Assembly (NCBI GenBank): GCA_038209155.1
Contig: JBBQYA010000001.1
Location: forward strand, 19,499 to 83,498
Direction: 5' to 3'
Source of the DNA: JBBQYA01 sp038209155
GTDB taxonomy: Bacteria > Bacteroidota > Bacteroidia > Sphingobacteriales > Sphingobacteriaceae
DNA length: 64,000 nt
This document shows positions 40,908 to 49,740 of this stretch, piece by piece; the first letter of the stretch is position 1; each line of letters starts with the position of its first letter. The translations under genes and the position numbers were made by a program. The notes under the pieces were generated by a model that did not search any database, was not told the DNA's origin, and saw only the letters and a program-made list of their open reading frames with translations.

Positions 40908-42965
40908 ATGAAAAAAACTATCTTTTTATTTATTGCAATTCTTGCTATTTGTTCGTTCAGTTTTGCTCAAAATAAACTAAGTCCAGAACTTTTATGGAAA
41001 CTGGGCAGAGTAAGTGAAGCTGTACTTTCTCCTGATGGAAACACAGTGGTTTATTGCGTACGAACTTTTAATTTAGAACAAAACAAAGGCAATATTGATA
41101 TTTATAGCATTTCTACAGAAGGTGGAACAGCCAAAAAGTTAACTTCATTTGCTGGAAATGAAAACAATCCTAAATGGAAACCAGATGGAAAAAAAATAGG
41201 TTTTATTGCTATAGAAGGAGGTTCTTCACAGTTTTGGGAAATGAACCCAGATGGGAGTGAACAGGTTAAAATATCAAATGAAAAAGATGGATTAAGTAAT
41301 TTCAATTATTCTCCGAATGGAAATAGAATTTACTTTACAAAAGATATTCAAATTGCTAAAACCACCTTAGATTTATATCCTGACTTGCCAAAAGCGTCCG
41401 GAAAATTAATTGACGGATTGATGTTTAGACATTGGAATGAATGGGAAGATGGTGCGTTTTCTCATGTTTTTTATGCGGATTATGCTGATGGAAAATTAAC
41501 TTCTGTTCCCAAAGATATTATGCCGGGAGAAGCTTTCGATGCTCCGATGAAACCTTTTGGTGGAGAAGAGCAATTAAATTTTAGTGCTGATGGAAATAAA
41601 ATTGCCTATACCTGCAAAAAACTTTCAGGAACCGAATACGCAAAAAGCACAAATTCTGAAATTTATGTTTATGATATTGCAACTGGTAAAACAGAAAATT
41701 TGAGCTCTGGAAATATTGGCTATGATACCGAACCTCGTTTTTCTCCAGATGGAAAAGGAATTGTTTGGCTGAGTATGGAGCGTGCTGGTTTCGAGGCAGA
41801 CAGAAATAGAATATTTTATTTTGATTTTTTGACGAAGAAAAAAACAGAATTAACAGTAGGATTTGATAAAACTGCAGGAAGTCTTTCTTGGTCGGCAGAC
41901 AGCAAAACCATTTATTTTGAATGCCCAACTTTAGGAACCCATCAATTATTTAGTTTAGCTTTTGATTTGAAAAAAGGATCAAAGATTCAGCAACTTACAG
42001 ATGGGATTTTCGATATGGGAACACCATCTGTAGGATTAAGAAAAGGTAAAACGATTTTAATTAGTGTTCAAAGTAGCATGGCATCACCACCAGAAATCTA
42101 TTTAGTAGAATTAAATAAAACAGCTCCTAGAGCGATCACAAGCACTAATTCTTTCGTTTTAAAAGATATAAAAATGGGTGAAATTAAAAAGAGAATGGTA
42201 AAAACCAGTGATGGGAAAGAGTTATTAGCTTGGGTGGTTTATCCTCCAGATTTTGATCCAACAAAAAAATATCCATCACTTTTAGTTTGCCAAGGTGGAC
42301 CACAAAGTATGGTAAGCCAAAGTTTTTCTTACCGTTGGAATCCAGAATTGATGGCAGCAAAAGGATATATAGTAATGGCTCCGAATAGAAGAGGATTACC
42401 AGGTTTCGGCCAAGAATGGAATGACCAGATAAGTGGTGATTGGGGCGGACAAGCTATGCAGGATTTGCTTTCGGCTATTGATGATTTGGCAAAAGAACCG
42501 TACATGGATAAATCAAGAATCGGATGTGTAGGTGCTAGTTATGGTGGCTTCAGTGCTTATTGGATGGCTGGAAATCACAATAAACGTTTTCGAACTTTCA
42601 TAGCTCATTGCGGAGTTTACAATTTCGAAAGTATGTATGGAAGTACTGAGGAAGTGTTTTTTAGTAATTATGATTTAAAAGGTGCGCCTTGGGAATTGCC
42701 AAAACCAAAAAGTTATGAAGCTTTTTCACCTGACAGATTTGTAAAAAATTGGGATAGACCAATTTTGGTTATTCATAATGAACTGGATTTTCGAGTTCCT
42801 CTAAATCAAGGATTAGAAGCTTTTACTGCTGCACAAATGCAAGGAATTCAAAGTAAGTTTTTATACTTTCCAGATGAAGGACATTGGGTGACCAAACCAC
42901 AAAACAGTGTATTATGGCAACGAGTTTTCTTCCAATGGCTTGATGATACCATGAAACCTAATTGA
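40908..42965 (+). CDS. S9 family serine peptidase (prolyl oligopeptidase type, secreted)
   Basis: 685 residues with a signal peptide (1-20, ending SFAQ). TolB-like propeller strands occupy about 30-430 (EAVLSPDGNTVVY, PRFSPDGKGIVWLS), followed by the hydrolase domain with Ser544 in GASYGGF, Asp627 in LDFRVP and His659 in EGHWV. It acts in the periplasm on peptides. It starts 10 bp after rfbC and may share its transcript by chance. It differs from the lipoprotein S9 peptidase at 24.7-26.6 kb in lacking the lipobox and in the sequence around the catalytic residues. Confidence 0.92.
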   Translation: MKKTIFLFIAILAICSFSFAQNKLSPELLWKLGRVSEAVLSPDGNTVVYCVRTFNLEQNKGNIDIYSISTEGGTAKKLTSFAGNENNPKWKPDGKKIGFIAIEGGSSQFWEMNPDGSEQVKISNEKDGLSNFNYSPNGNRIYFTKDIQIAKTTLDLYPDLPKASGKLIDGLMFRHWNEWEDGAFSHVFYADYADGKLTSVPKDIMPGEAFDAPMKPFGGEEQLNFSADGNKIAYTCKKLSGTEYAKSTNSEIYVYDIATGKTENLSSGNIGYDTEPRFSPDGKGIVWLSMERAGFEADRNRIFYFDFLTKKKTELTVGFDKTAGSLSWSADSKTIYFECPTLGTHQLFSLAFDLKKGSKIQQLTDGIFDMGTPSVGLRKGKTILISVQSSMASPPEIYLVELNKTAPRAITSTNSFVLKDIKMGEIKKRMVKTSDGKELLAWVVYPPDFDPTKKYPSLLVCQGGPQSMVSQSFSYRWNPELMAAKGYIVMAPNRRGLPGFGQEWNDQISGDWGGQAMQDLLSAIDDLAKEPYMDKSRIGCVGASYGGFSAYWMAGNHNKRFRTFIAHCGVYNFESMYGSTEEVFFSNYDLKGAPWELPKPKSYEAFSPDRFVKNWDRPILVIHNELDFRVPLNQGLEAFTAAQMQGIQSKFLYFPDEGHWVTKPQNSVLWQRVFFQWLDDTMKPN

Positions 42966-43050
42966 TATTTTTTACTTTATGTAAATGCGATCTAAAATTA
43001 ATTTAAGGAAAATTCAAATCTGATTGTAATTCGCAATAATTATAAAACTC

Positions 43051-43494
43051 ATGAAAGAAATTAGCAATGGGACTGCTTATCGAAGTTTTTTGTATATCTG
43101 TTTGCTTTTGTCTGGATTTGGAATTATTCCTATTGCTCTTAGAAATTATAGTTTAAGTGCTACCGTAGTTCCAATTATTATTTTATGTCTCTGTTTTCTT
43201 GCTATCATTATTATTAGACCTGCTTATTTGCAATTACGAACAGATGGAAATCAATTAATGATTAATAATAATCCATTTACAGAAGAAAATTTGGTGATGC
43301 AAGGCAATGAATTTGGTGGTTTCCAATTCGAGTCATTTTTATTTGAAACAGGAAGATATTTAGTTTTTTATAGAAATACGAATATGGGAAAAATGCAGAG
43401 TAAAGTGTACCGCATTACTTTATTATCTAAAAAAAAGGCTAAAGAATTTGAAGAATTTCTAAGTAATTATCAACAAAATTTGCCGATTAGTTAA
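43051..43494 (+). CDS. Two-helix membrane protein with PH-like C-terminal domain, unknown
   Basis: 147 residues. Two membrane helices (about 11-30 and 35-54) are followed by a cytoplasmic beta-rich part (LQLRTDGNQLMINNNPF, FESFLFETGRYLVFYR) and an end helix with KKKAKEFEEFLSNYQ. The layout resembles bacterial PH-like (bPH) membrane proteins, but I cannot name a family. It lies 85 bp after the S9 peptidase gene and ends 9 bp before the convergent DUF2461 gene. Function unknown. Confidence 0.5.
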   Translation: MKEISNGTAYRSFLYICLLLSGFGIIPIALRNYSLSATVVPIIILCLCFLAIIIIRPAYLQLRTDGNQLMINNNPFTEENLVMQGNEFGGFQFESFLFETGRYLVFYRNTNMGKMQSKVYRITLLSKKKAKEFEEFLSNYQQNLPIS

Positions 43495-43503
43495 TACTAA
43501 ACT

Positions 43504-44169
43504 TTAAGATATTGCGATAGCATTCTGCAAAAAATTATTAAGGGGATGCAATTCTTTCCAAACAATAGCAATTTTTTCTGCCGCAGTTTTTTCCAAAAAA
43601 AGAGAATCTTTTATTGGATGGGAGACGGTGTAACTTTTTAATTTCAATAATTCTATTTGCGGATTATCGATCTCAAATCCTTTTGGTCTTGTTTTTAATT
43701 TATCTTCTTTACTTAGTTCTCCAAAAGTTTTAACAAATTTAGGCTTTGTTAAAATAGAATTTAGTTCGCTTGCATTATAGTCTATTTCTTGTCTTATTTT
43801 CTTAAGATGTTCTGCCTCTGGCATCCAATATCCTCCAGCAGCAAAACTCTCATTTGGTTGAATATGTAAATAATAACAACTCCCCACGCTTTTCTTTCCA
43901 TTCTGGGCTATGATAATTCCGAAATTAGTTTTGTAAGGAGTTTTAATTTTACTAAATCGAACATCTCTGTAAATTCTGCTTTGACACATAGCAGCAGTAG
44001 TAGTTATCAGTGTAGAATCATACAATTTCATAAAAGATAAAAGCTTTTCTGTAAATGCTAAAATTTCTACTTTAGCTTCTTCATAGCGATATTTATTTTC
44101 CGTAAACCATTCTCTATTATTGTTTTCTGCGAGATCTTTAAGAAATGAAAAAGTTTTTTTGCTAATCAT
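43504..44169 (-). CDS. DUF2461 family protein
   Basis: 221 residues. FSFLKDLAENNNREWFTENKY (about 7-27) and YRDVRFSKIKTPYKTNFGII (about 66-85) are the signatures of DUF2461 (TIGR02453), found in bacteria and fungi without an assigned function. No signal peptide; cytoplasmic. It is the last gene of the oxidase-linked minus-strand run and starts 3 bp after the DUF983 stop. Confidence 0.85.
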   Translation of the reverse strand: MISKKTFSFLKDLAENNNREWFTENKYRYEEAKVEILAFTEKLLSFMKLYDSTLITTTAAMCQSRIYRDVRFSKIKTPYKTNFGIIIAQNGKKSVGSCYYLHIQPNESFAAGGYWMPEAEHLKKIRQEIDYNASELNSILTKPKFVKTFGELSKEDKLKTRPKGFEIDNPQIELLKLKSYTVSHPIKDSLFLEKTAAEKIAIVWKELHPLNNFLQNAIAIS

Positions 44170-44172
44170 TTT

Positions 44173-44562
44173 TTATTTTGCAAAATCATATTGATGATCA
44201 TATTTTATTCCACCAAAATAATGCAGCATTAATACTCTAGCAAATCTAAAATTGAATGGTAGAAATAATATAATTGCCCCAACTATTACTAAACAATATG
44301 TTAGAGGTGGTGGATCATTTAAAAAGATAAAAGTAAGCACCCCAACTATGAAACTCTGGGCAACATTGAAAGCATAACTTACATACATAGCTCCCCAAAA
44401 AAAACCCATTTCTACCTCGTATCTCAAACTACAAATTGGGCAAAATTGATACATTTTATTAAAATCCAACAAATTGTAAATAGGTTTTTTAAACATTTTG
44501 CCTTTTCTACAACGTGGACATTTACAATTTACCACCGCACTAAACTTGGTACTATAAGACAT
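44173..44562 (-). CDS. DUF983 family zinc-ribbon membrane protein
   Basis: 129 residues. Two CxxC pairs (CKCPRC near 13-18, FCPICSLRYE near 40-49) form a zinc ribbon; two membrane helices follow (about 55-78 and 84-104). DUF983 genes accompany cytochrome c oxidase genes in many bacteria and may help assembly. Overall order here (DUF420, CPMC protein, DUF983) fits that context. Confidence 0.82.
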   Translation of the reverse strand: MSYSTKFSAVVNCKCPRCRKGKMFKKPIYNLLDFNKMYQFCPICSLRYEVEMGFFWGAMYVSYAFNVAQSFIVGVLTFIFLNDPPPLTYCLVIVGAIILFLPFNFRFARVLMLHYFGGIKYDHQYDFAK

Positions 44563-44564
44563 TT

Positions 44565-44843
44565 TTAATTATAATTTAATGGCTCTTTTTTAATATCAAT
44601 ATCTATATTTTTTCTTCGATAGTTTTTGTACCAAACCCAACCAACTCCGCCAACAACCAAATATGGCGCAGCCAATAAATATAGAATTCCATTATTAAGA
44701 CCTTTGGCTCTGTTATCCCCTTCTCTCAAAGCCGATTCAATTGAGGCTTTACACATAGGGCATTGTGCATTTGCTGGTACAACCATTAAAATGCTCGCTA
44801 AAAAAATTAAAACAGAACTGATTAATGTGAATAAAGTTTTCAT
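44565..44843 (-). CDS. Small CPMC-motif membrane protein of the oxidase locus
   Basis: 92 residues from the ATG at 44843; an upstream in-frame ATG at 44912 would overlap the DUF420 gene by 67 bp and put 23 polar residues before the signal peptide. A signal peptide (about 1-27, ending NAQ) leads to CPMCKASIESALREGDNRAKG, then one membrane helix (about 53-73) and a charged tail. The CxxC at the start of the mature protein faces the periplasm and could bind copper or heme or take part in thiol exchange. I recognise the type from oxidase loci of this phylum but not a named family. Confidence 0.6.
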   Translation of the reverse strand: MKTLFTLISSVLIFLASILMVVPANAQCPMCKASIESALREGDNRAKGLNNGILYLLAAPYLVVGGVGWVWYKNYRRKNIDIDIKKEPLNYN

Positions 44844-44845
44844 TT

Positions 44846-45394
44846 TTAATGAAGATAATAAGGTGATATCATTAGATAAACGATGACTCCAGTAGTGGTA
44901 ACATATAACCAAATTGGAAAAGCAAAACGAACTAGTTTTCGATGTTTTTCTACTTGCATTTGAAGTCCCCTATAAAATGATAATAAAATTAAAGGCAAAA
45001 CACCTGCCGCTAAAATTATATGAGAATATAAAATTGTTAAATAAAGTACTCTAAATGGATTATCAATTGGAAATGAAGTATGAATAGCGAAATAATGATA
45101 GACAATATAAAGCACTAAAAATACAGAGGATAAAGCAAAAGTGGTCAGATTCAACTTCTTATGCATCTGAATATTCTTTTTCTTAATGAAATATAAAGAA
45201 GTTATTAATAGTACAGTGCACACTGCATTGATCAATGCGTTGAACATAGGAAATGAATAAACAATTTCTGGGGTGGCAATAGTGACAGGAATAATTTTCC
45301 TATTCAATAACACAACTACTAAAAAAACGAATAATGAAATCCCGAATACAATTCGGAAAATAAGTTTATCATTATTGATTAATGAATTTGACAT
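44846..45394 (-). CDS. DUF420 family membrane protein
   Basis: 182 residues, five membrane helices. IQMHKKLNLTTFALSSVFLVLY with the following YHYFAIHTSFP, and the later HIILAAGVLPLILLSFYRGL and KHRKLVRFAFPIWLYVTTTGVIVY, show the histidines characteristic of DUF420 (CtaM-like) proteins. Members assist cytochrome c oxidase biogenesis. The gene is between SCO and the CPMC protein. Confidence 0.85.
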   Translation of the reverse strand: MSNSLINNDKLIFRIVFGISLFVFLVVVLLNRKIIPVTIATPEIVYSFPMFNALINAVCTVLLITSLYFIKKKNIQMHKKLNLTTFALSSVFLVLYIVYHYFAIHTSFPIDNPFRVLYLTILYSHIILAAGVLPLILLSFYRGLQMQVEKHRKLVRFAFPIWLYVTTTGVIVYLMISPYYLH

Positions 45395-45425
45395 ACAAAA
45401 TAAACGATTGTAAAGGTGAATAGTT

Positions 45426-46118
45426 TTATTTTACCTTGCGAAGGTATTCCATAATCAAGACTTTAATTTCGTTGATTAGCTTATCTGTTTCTTCTTTTGA
45501 AGTTCCATCGTAAAAACCTCTAATCCTTTTATCTTTATCGATTAAAATTAGCATTTCACTGTGAATAAAATCATTGGGACCGCCATCTCCTTTTAAAGCA
45601 TTCACCAAATAACTATTTCTAGCTAGCGCATAAATTTGCTGCTTATCTCCTGTCAGAAAATTCCATTTAGGTGTCTCTGCATTATATTTTTTAGCATAAA
45701 GCTTTAAAACAGGAATAGAATCGGCATCGGGATTTACGGTAAAAGAAACTAACTTAATATCTTCGTTTTTCTTAAATCGTTCATTCAACCTGCCCATTTG
45801 GGTGGACATTTTTGGGCAAATAGTAGGACAAGTAGCAAAAAAGAAATTGGCTATGTAAATAGAATTTTTTAAATCTTCTTGGCTTACCAGTTTTCCATCT
45901 TGATTGTATAATTGAAAATCAGCAATCGTATGATAAGTTGTATCTCTGACTAACTTTTTACGAACTTTACGCTCTTCGCCTGTTACAGATTTTTCTCCTA
46001 AAATGGGAAGTTGAACATAATTATTTTTTCCTGTTTGTAATAAAACATAAGCTACTGCAGGTAATACTAATACCATGAAAAGCAATACAACTCTCTTCCA
46101 CCCTCCCGTTTTTTTCAT
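45426..46118 (-). CDS. SCO1/SenC family copper chaperone for cytochrome oxidase
   Basis: 230 residues with an N-terminal anchor helix (about 9-27). The thioredoxin-like domain has the copper-binding CPTIC (Cys97, Cys101) in FFATCPTICPKM and the third ligand His186 in DFIHSEMLILID. SCO proteins load copper into the CuA site of subunit II. The neighbours (COX subunits, heme A synthase) agree. Confidence 0.92.
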   Translation of the reverse strand: MKKTGGWKRVVLLFMVLVLPAVAYVLLQTGKNNYVQLPILGEKSVTGEERKVRKKLVRDTTYHTIADFQLYNQDGKLVSQEDLKNSIYIANFFFATCPTICPKMSTQMGRLNERFKKNEDIKLVSFTVNPDADSIPVLKLYAKKYNAETPKWNFLTGDKQQIYALARNSYLVNALKGDGGPNDFIHSEMLILIDKDKRIRGFYDGTSKEETDKLINEIKVLIMEYLRKVK

Positions 46119-46124
46119 ATTAAT

Positions 46125-46469
46125 TTATCGAATATCGAACCAATAATTTCCTTCGTAAAGCATCGCTACGATTAAGGCAACAATAAATAGAATTGGAATT
46201 GCAATGGAATAAATTAAAGTTAGCTTTTCAAACTTTAAGTGCATAAAGAATGCGACTATGTAGAAAGCTTTCATTAAGGTAAGAATAATGTACAAAGGAT
46301 TTGCAATTCCAACCGAGAATATGCCTTTTGGAACTAAAACCAAAGCGATTATAAATTCTACCGCTGTAATTATAGTAAGAATCCAGAATACGTTCCAGAT
46401 TTTTTTCTTCGACATCGTTTCATGTTGTACAGTTACAGAATTGCCGGTACTATTTTCTGATGAATTCAT
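46125..46469 (-). CDS. Cytochrome c oxidase subunit IV family protein
   Basis: 114 residues with three membrane helices (about 25-45, 52-75 and 84-105): KKKIWNVFWILTIITAVEFI, LYIILTLMKAFYIVAFFMHLKFE and YSIAIPILFIVALIVAMLYE. This matches the prokaryotic COX4 (CtaF/CaaX-like) small subunit. It lies 6 bp upstream of the SCO gene in the oxidase run and 19 bp after subunit III. Confidence 0.85.
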   Translation of the reverse strand: MNSSENSTGNSVTVQHETMSKKKIWNVFWILTIITAVEFIIALVLVPKGIFSVGIANPLYIILTLMKAFYIVAFFMHLKFEKLTLIYSIAIPILFIVALIVAMLYEGNYWFDIR

Positions 46470-46488
46470 AATTTATAAATGATTCTAA

Positions 46489-47169
46489 TTAAACTAAATA
46501 AAAGAAAGTAAATACAAAGACCCAAACTAAATCTACAAAATGCCAATAAAGACCTACTTTTTCGACCATATCATAATGACCTCGTTTTTCATAAGTGCCA
46601 GCCAAAACATTAAAATAAATAATTATGTTAAGCACAACTCCACTTAAAACGTGAAAACCATGAAAACCCGTAATAGTAAAAAACAGATTGGTAAAATTAG
46701 TAGATGCAATTGTTCCATCTGCATTTAAAAACGGATTCATCCCCCACCAAGCACCTTGATGATGTAGGTGATTCCATTCCCAAGCCTGGCAACCTAAGAA
46801 GGCAATTCCACCCAAAATAGTCCAAACCATCCAATTTGCTACTTCTTTTTTTGCGTTTCTATGACCTGCTTCTACGGCCAAAACCATAGTTACACTGCTC
46901 AAAATAAGTATAAATGTCATAATTCCCACAAATACTAATGGGGCACCTCCTTCTATAAATGGAGCAGATTGGAAAACAATATCTGGATCTGGCCAAGATG
47001 AAGCACTAAAACGGATAGATCCGTAAGCAATCAATAAGGTTGCGAAAGTGAATGCATCAGAAATCAGAAAGAACCACATCATTATTTTTCCATAATCCAC
47101 GGAAAAAGGAGACATACCGCCATTCCAAGGACTTGATTTTATTTCGTCAATATTTGTAACTGAACTCAT
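46489..47169 (-). CDS. Cytochrome c oxidase subunit III
   Basis: 226 residues, five to six helices. MMWFFLISDAFTFATLLIAYGS, WNHLHHQGAWWGMNPFLN and TGFHGFHVLSGVVLN, followed by GLYWHFVDLVWVFVFTFFYL, are hallmark subunit III sequences, with the last being the WHFVD motif. This is the longer of two adjacent subunit III genes. It is 15 bp from the shorter one. Helix count and length fit the five-helix bacterial form. Confidence 0.92.
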   Translation of the reverse strand: MSSVTNIDEIKSSPWNGGMSPFSVDYGKIMMWFFLISDAFTFATLLIAYGSIRFSASSWPDPDIVFQSAPFIEGGAPLVFVGIMTFILILSSVTMVLAVEAGHRNAKKEVANWMVWTILGGIAFLGCQAWEWNHLHHQGAWWGMNPFLNADGTIASTNFTNLFFTITGFHGFHVLSGVVLNIIIYFNVLAGTYEKRGHYDMVEKVGLYWHFVDLVWVFVFTFFYLV

Positions 47170-47184
47170 GGGTTTGTGATTTTG

Positions 47185-47769
47185 TTATTGGTTCAAAAGT
47201 AAAAAAACAAATAAATATATCCACAATATATCTACGAAATGCCAAAAAATAGCACATATCTCCACTCTAAATAAATTTTTTACCTGCCCTATGTTCTTAT
47301 AGGCGACAATTAAACTTGTTGCTATCAAACCTAGACCTGCAAGAATATGCAAACCATGCAATCCAGATATGATGTATAGGAAGGAACCAGACGGGTTTCC
47401 AGTTAAATAAATGCCAATATCCGTCAATTGAACCCATGCTAAATATTGCCCAATAAGAAACAAAGTTCCTAAAATTAAGGTAATCCAAAGCGCAATTCTT
47501 TGAGATTTATAATCTGATTTTTTTGCAGATAAATAAGCCCAATGCATTGTTGCACTACTTAAAATTATAATTAAAGTAGTAATCCAGAATAAAATTGGAA
47601 GATCAAATTGCACCCAATTGCCTTCGGCTTTACGGACAATATATCCACTTGTAAGTCCGGCAAACATCATGATGACACTTACAATTATTACCCAAAGAAT
47701 AAATTTTAGTGGCTTAAGATTGAGAGGTTGATTTTCCCTTCCAATATTTTTTGATTGTGAGATTTGCAT
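47185..47769 (-). CDS. Cytochrome c oxidase subunit III, second copy
   Basis: 194 residues. The same plan as its neighbour: FILWVIIVSVIMMFAGLTSGYIV, TLIIILSSATMHWAYLSAK, ISGLHGLHILAGLGLIAT and IFWHFVDILWIYLFVFLLL. The WHFVD motif is kept but the glutamate-rich lipid-binding helix is less obvious. Both genes occur together in oxidase loci of this phylum. Its ATG shares one base with the heme O synthase stop. Confidence 0.9.
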   Translation of the reverse strand: MQISQSKNIGRENQPLNLKPLKFILWVIIVSVIMMFAGLTSGYIVRKAEGNWVQFDLPILFWITTLIIILSSATMHWAYLSAKKSDYKSQRIALWITLILGTLFLIGQYLAWVQLTDIGIYLTGNPSGSFLYIISGLHGLHILAGLGLIATSLIVAYKNIGQVKNLFRVEICAIFWHFVDILWIYLFVFLLLNQ

Positions 47770-48662
47770 TAGAATAATTTTTGAACCAGTAAACTAATTT
47801 GTATAACTGGAAGATAAATAAAAGAACCAAACATGAGATTGCTTGCTGATTTTACATCACAGGTAAGATAAAGCTTAAATGCCTGAAAAAGAAATATTGT
47901 ACCAACTATTCCACAGACTATGGCATAGCTGATACCAGCCCAATCGAAAATCATTGGTATAAATGATATAATTACTAATAAAATTGTGGCTACTAATGTT
48001 TGTAGTGCACTGTTTTTATTTCTTCCACCATCCGATGGTAATAAACTAAATCCTGCTTTTTGATAATCATCATGCAAAACCCAAGCAATAGCCCAAAAAT
48101 GCGGAAATTGCCACATAAATTGAATTAAAAATAATACTAATGCCTCTTTGCCAAAAGTTCCATCAAATGCGACCCAACCAATTAATGTTGGTAGGGCACC
48201 AGGTAATGCACCAATATGCACTGCAAACGAACTAATCTGTTTCATCGGAGTGTAAACAAATGCATAGGACATTACTGCCAAACCTCCTAATAAAGCAGTT
48301 CTCCAATTCATGAAATAGCCAAGCAATAGAATACCGATTAGTGCCATGGCAATGCAAAGAATAATTGCTTCTAAAAATTGCATGTTGCCGGTTGGCAAGG
48401 GTCGATCTTTGGTTCTTTGCATTAATTTGTCCAAATCTCTTTCTATAATTTGGTTGAATCCATTGGCTGCACCAGTGATCAGAAAACCTCCAAGAATTAA
48501 TATAAGAATGTTTTTCCATTCAACATTTCCATTTGCAGCCATAATATATGCTATAACCGCAGAAAAAACCACTAATGCACTTAACCTAAATTTAATCAAT
48601 TGCACATACAAACCGATTCGGTTGGGTGCAGATTTTAATAAAATTGGTTCTTTAGTAGTCAA
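47769..48662 (-). CDS. ctaB: Heme O synthase (protoheme IX farnesyltransferase)
   Basis: 297 residues from a TTG at 48662; no ATG lies between the upstream stop and the first helix. UbiA-fold farnesyltransferase: the first motif NGFNQIIERDLDKLMQRTKD (about 66-85) has the N-x-x-x-x-x-E-x-D-x-x-M-x-R-T pattern of CyoE/CtaB, and RPLPTG follows. The second loop has LHDDYQKAGFSLLP (about 196-209), also typical. It adds a farnesyl group to heme b in the membrane, the first step to heme a. Six bases from the heme A synthase stop. Confidence 0.93.
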   Translation of the reverse strand: MTTKEPILLKSAPNRIGLYVQLIKFRLSALVVFSAVIAYIMAANGNVEWKNILILILGGFLITGAANGFNQIIERDLDKLMQRTKDRPLPTGNMQFLEAIILCIAMALIGILLLGYFMNWRTALLGGLAVMSYAFVYTPMKQISSFAVHIGALPGALPTLIGWVAFDGTFGKEALVLFLIQFMWQFPHFWAIAWVLHDDYQKAGFSLLPSDGGRNKNSALQTLVATILLVIISFIPMIFDWAGISYAIVCGIVGTIFLFQAFKLYLTCDVKSASNLMFGSFIYLPVIQISLLVQKLF

Positions 48663-48668
48663 TGAATT

Positions 48669-49649
48669 TTAATTTTGAAAAGAAAGTGTCGTTTTTGGAT
48701 TTTTAAAGTATAAAAAAACCAAACTTAATTGTGCCCCAAAAAGCAAAGTTGCTAGAAATAAATGAATAGCTTGAAAAGTTGGTGGTAATGCTAAGTAAGA
48801 TAGAACGATTCCACTTACAATTTGTGCTAAAATTAATATTCCATTAATAAATAGGAGATTAGAAAAAAGTGATGGGCTTTCAAAAGTACTTTTCGCAATA
48901 AAAATTAAATAAGCATTTAAAACTAATATCAAAATGGACGAACTTCTGTGAACATAAAATTGTATTCCCACTTGTTCTACCCAGCTACCTCTTGCTTCTA
49001 AATTCATATACTTTGATATATGGTCTATAGCCTCACGAACTTGAGTTCCTAATCCGATTTGCAAAACGGTGAAAACTAGGCAAAGGATTAATATGCTACC
49101 AAGAGATTTAGAAAGTTTTAAATGCTGAATAGAGAATTCGTTGTATTTGGAAAGGATATAAGTATACAAAAGAATTCCTAAAATGATTAATGCAACAAAC
49201 ATGTGCGCTGTAATCATTAATGCATGTAGGTTAGAGGCTACAACTTTACCGCCCAGCCAAGCTTGAAAACCCGTCAATAAAAAGCTAAACAATACTAAAT
49301 AGAACAAAGCTGGTTTCGTTTTTCTAAATTGCAATGAAGAAAGTAAGGTTAGGAATAAAATAAAGCCTGTAAGAGCACCAATTAACCTATTTATATACTC
49401 TGTCCAAGTTTTTGCTACGTTGAACTCTGTACTTTCATATCCTCTTTCACTGTAAATTTGTTGATAATTAAAAGGCAACTGATCGATAGAAGTTGGAGGA
49501 ATGTATCTGTCGAAACATTTTGGCCAATCTGGACAACCCATTCCAGAACCTGTACTTCGCACAATACCTCCTGCAAGAATTAAAATAAACAGGCTAATTA
49601 AGGTTAGTTTATTAAGAAAAAGAAAAGTCGTTTTTGAGAATATCGACAT
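48669..49649 (-). CDS. ctaA: Heme A synthase (COX15/CtaA family)
   Basis: 326 residues from the ATG at 49649; a TTG at 49694 would add 15 polar residues. The N-terminal helix is followed by GGIVRSTGSGMGCPDWPKCF, with the conserved cysteine pair of CtaA. Histidines in the helices are visible: TAHMFVALII, FYVHRSSSILIL and AIHLFLATLLFG. It oxidises the heme O methyl to heme A in the membrane. Its partner heme O synthase follows after 6 bp. A terminator between this gene and coxA marks a separate transcription unit. Confidence 0.92.
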   Translation of the reverse strand: MSIFSKTTFLFLNKLTLISLFILILAGGIVRSTGSGMGCPDWPKCFDRYIPPTSIDQLPFNYQQIYSERGYESTEFNVAKTWTEYINRLIGALTGFILFLTLLSSLQFRKTKPALFYLVLFSFLLTGFQAWLGGKVVASNLHALMITAHMFVALIILGILLYTYILSKYNEFSIQHLKLSKSLGSILILCLVFTVLQIGLGTQVREAIDHISKYMNLEARGSWVEQVGIQFYVHRSSSILILVLNAYLIFIAKSTFESPSLFSNLLFINGILILAQIVSGIVLSYLALPPTFQAIHLFLATLLFGAQLSLVFLYFKNPKTTLSFQN

Positions 49650-49682
49650 TAAATATGTACTCGAACTTGATTTATTAAAGTT

Positions 49683-49722
49683 AAAAAAGGCCAATTAAAT
49701 TTAAACTTCAATTGACCTTTTT
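49683..49722 (-). terminator. Rho-independent terminator after the coxA gene
   Basis: On the minus strand AAAAAGGTCAATT (49722-49710) pairs with AATTGGCCTTTTT (49696-49684), a 13-bp stem with one G-U pair and a 13-nt loop, ending in a run of six T. It lies 18 bp after the coxA stop and 34 bp before the ctaA ATG, so it probably ends the act-cox transcript. Confidence 0.75.
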
Positions 49723-49740
49723 GTGTTTTTTGAATAAAAA

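Noticed and set aside
47185..47769. Second subunit III gene as a recent duplication or pseudogene
   Set aside because: The two copies differ over most of their length and both keep the WHFVD motif; such pairs are normal in oxidase loci of the phylum.
48346..48672. Plus-strand reading frame of 108 codons opposite ctaB
   Set aside because: It is antisense to a well-supported heme O synthase and its translation has no recognisable feature.
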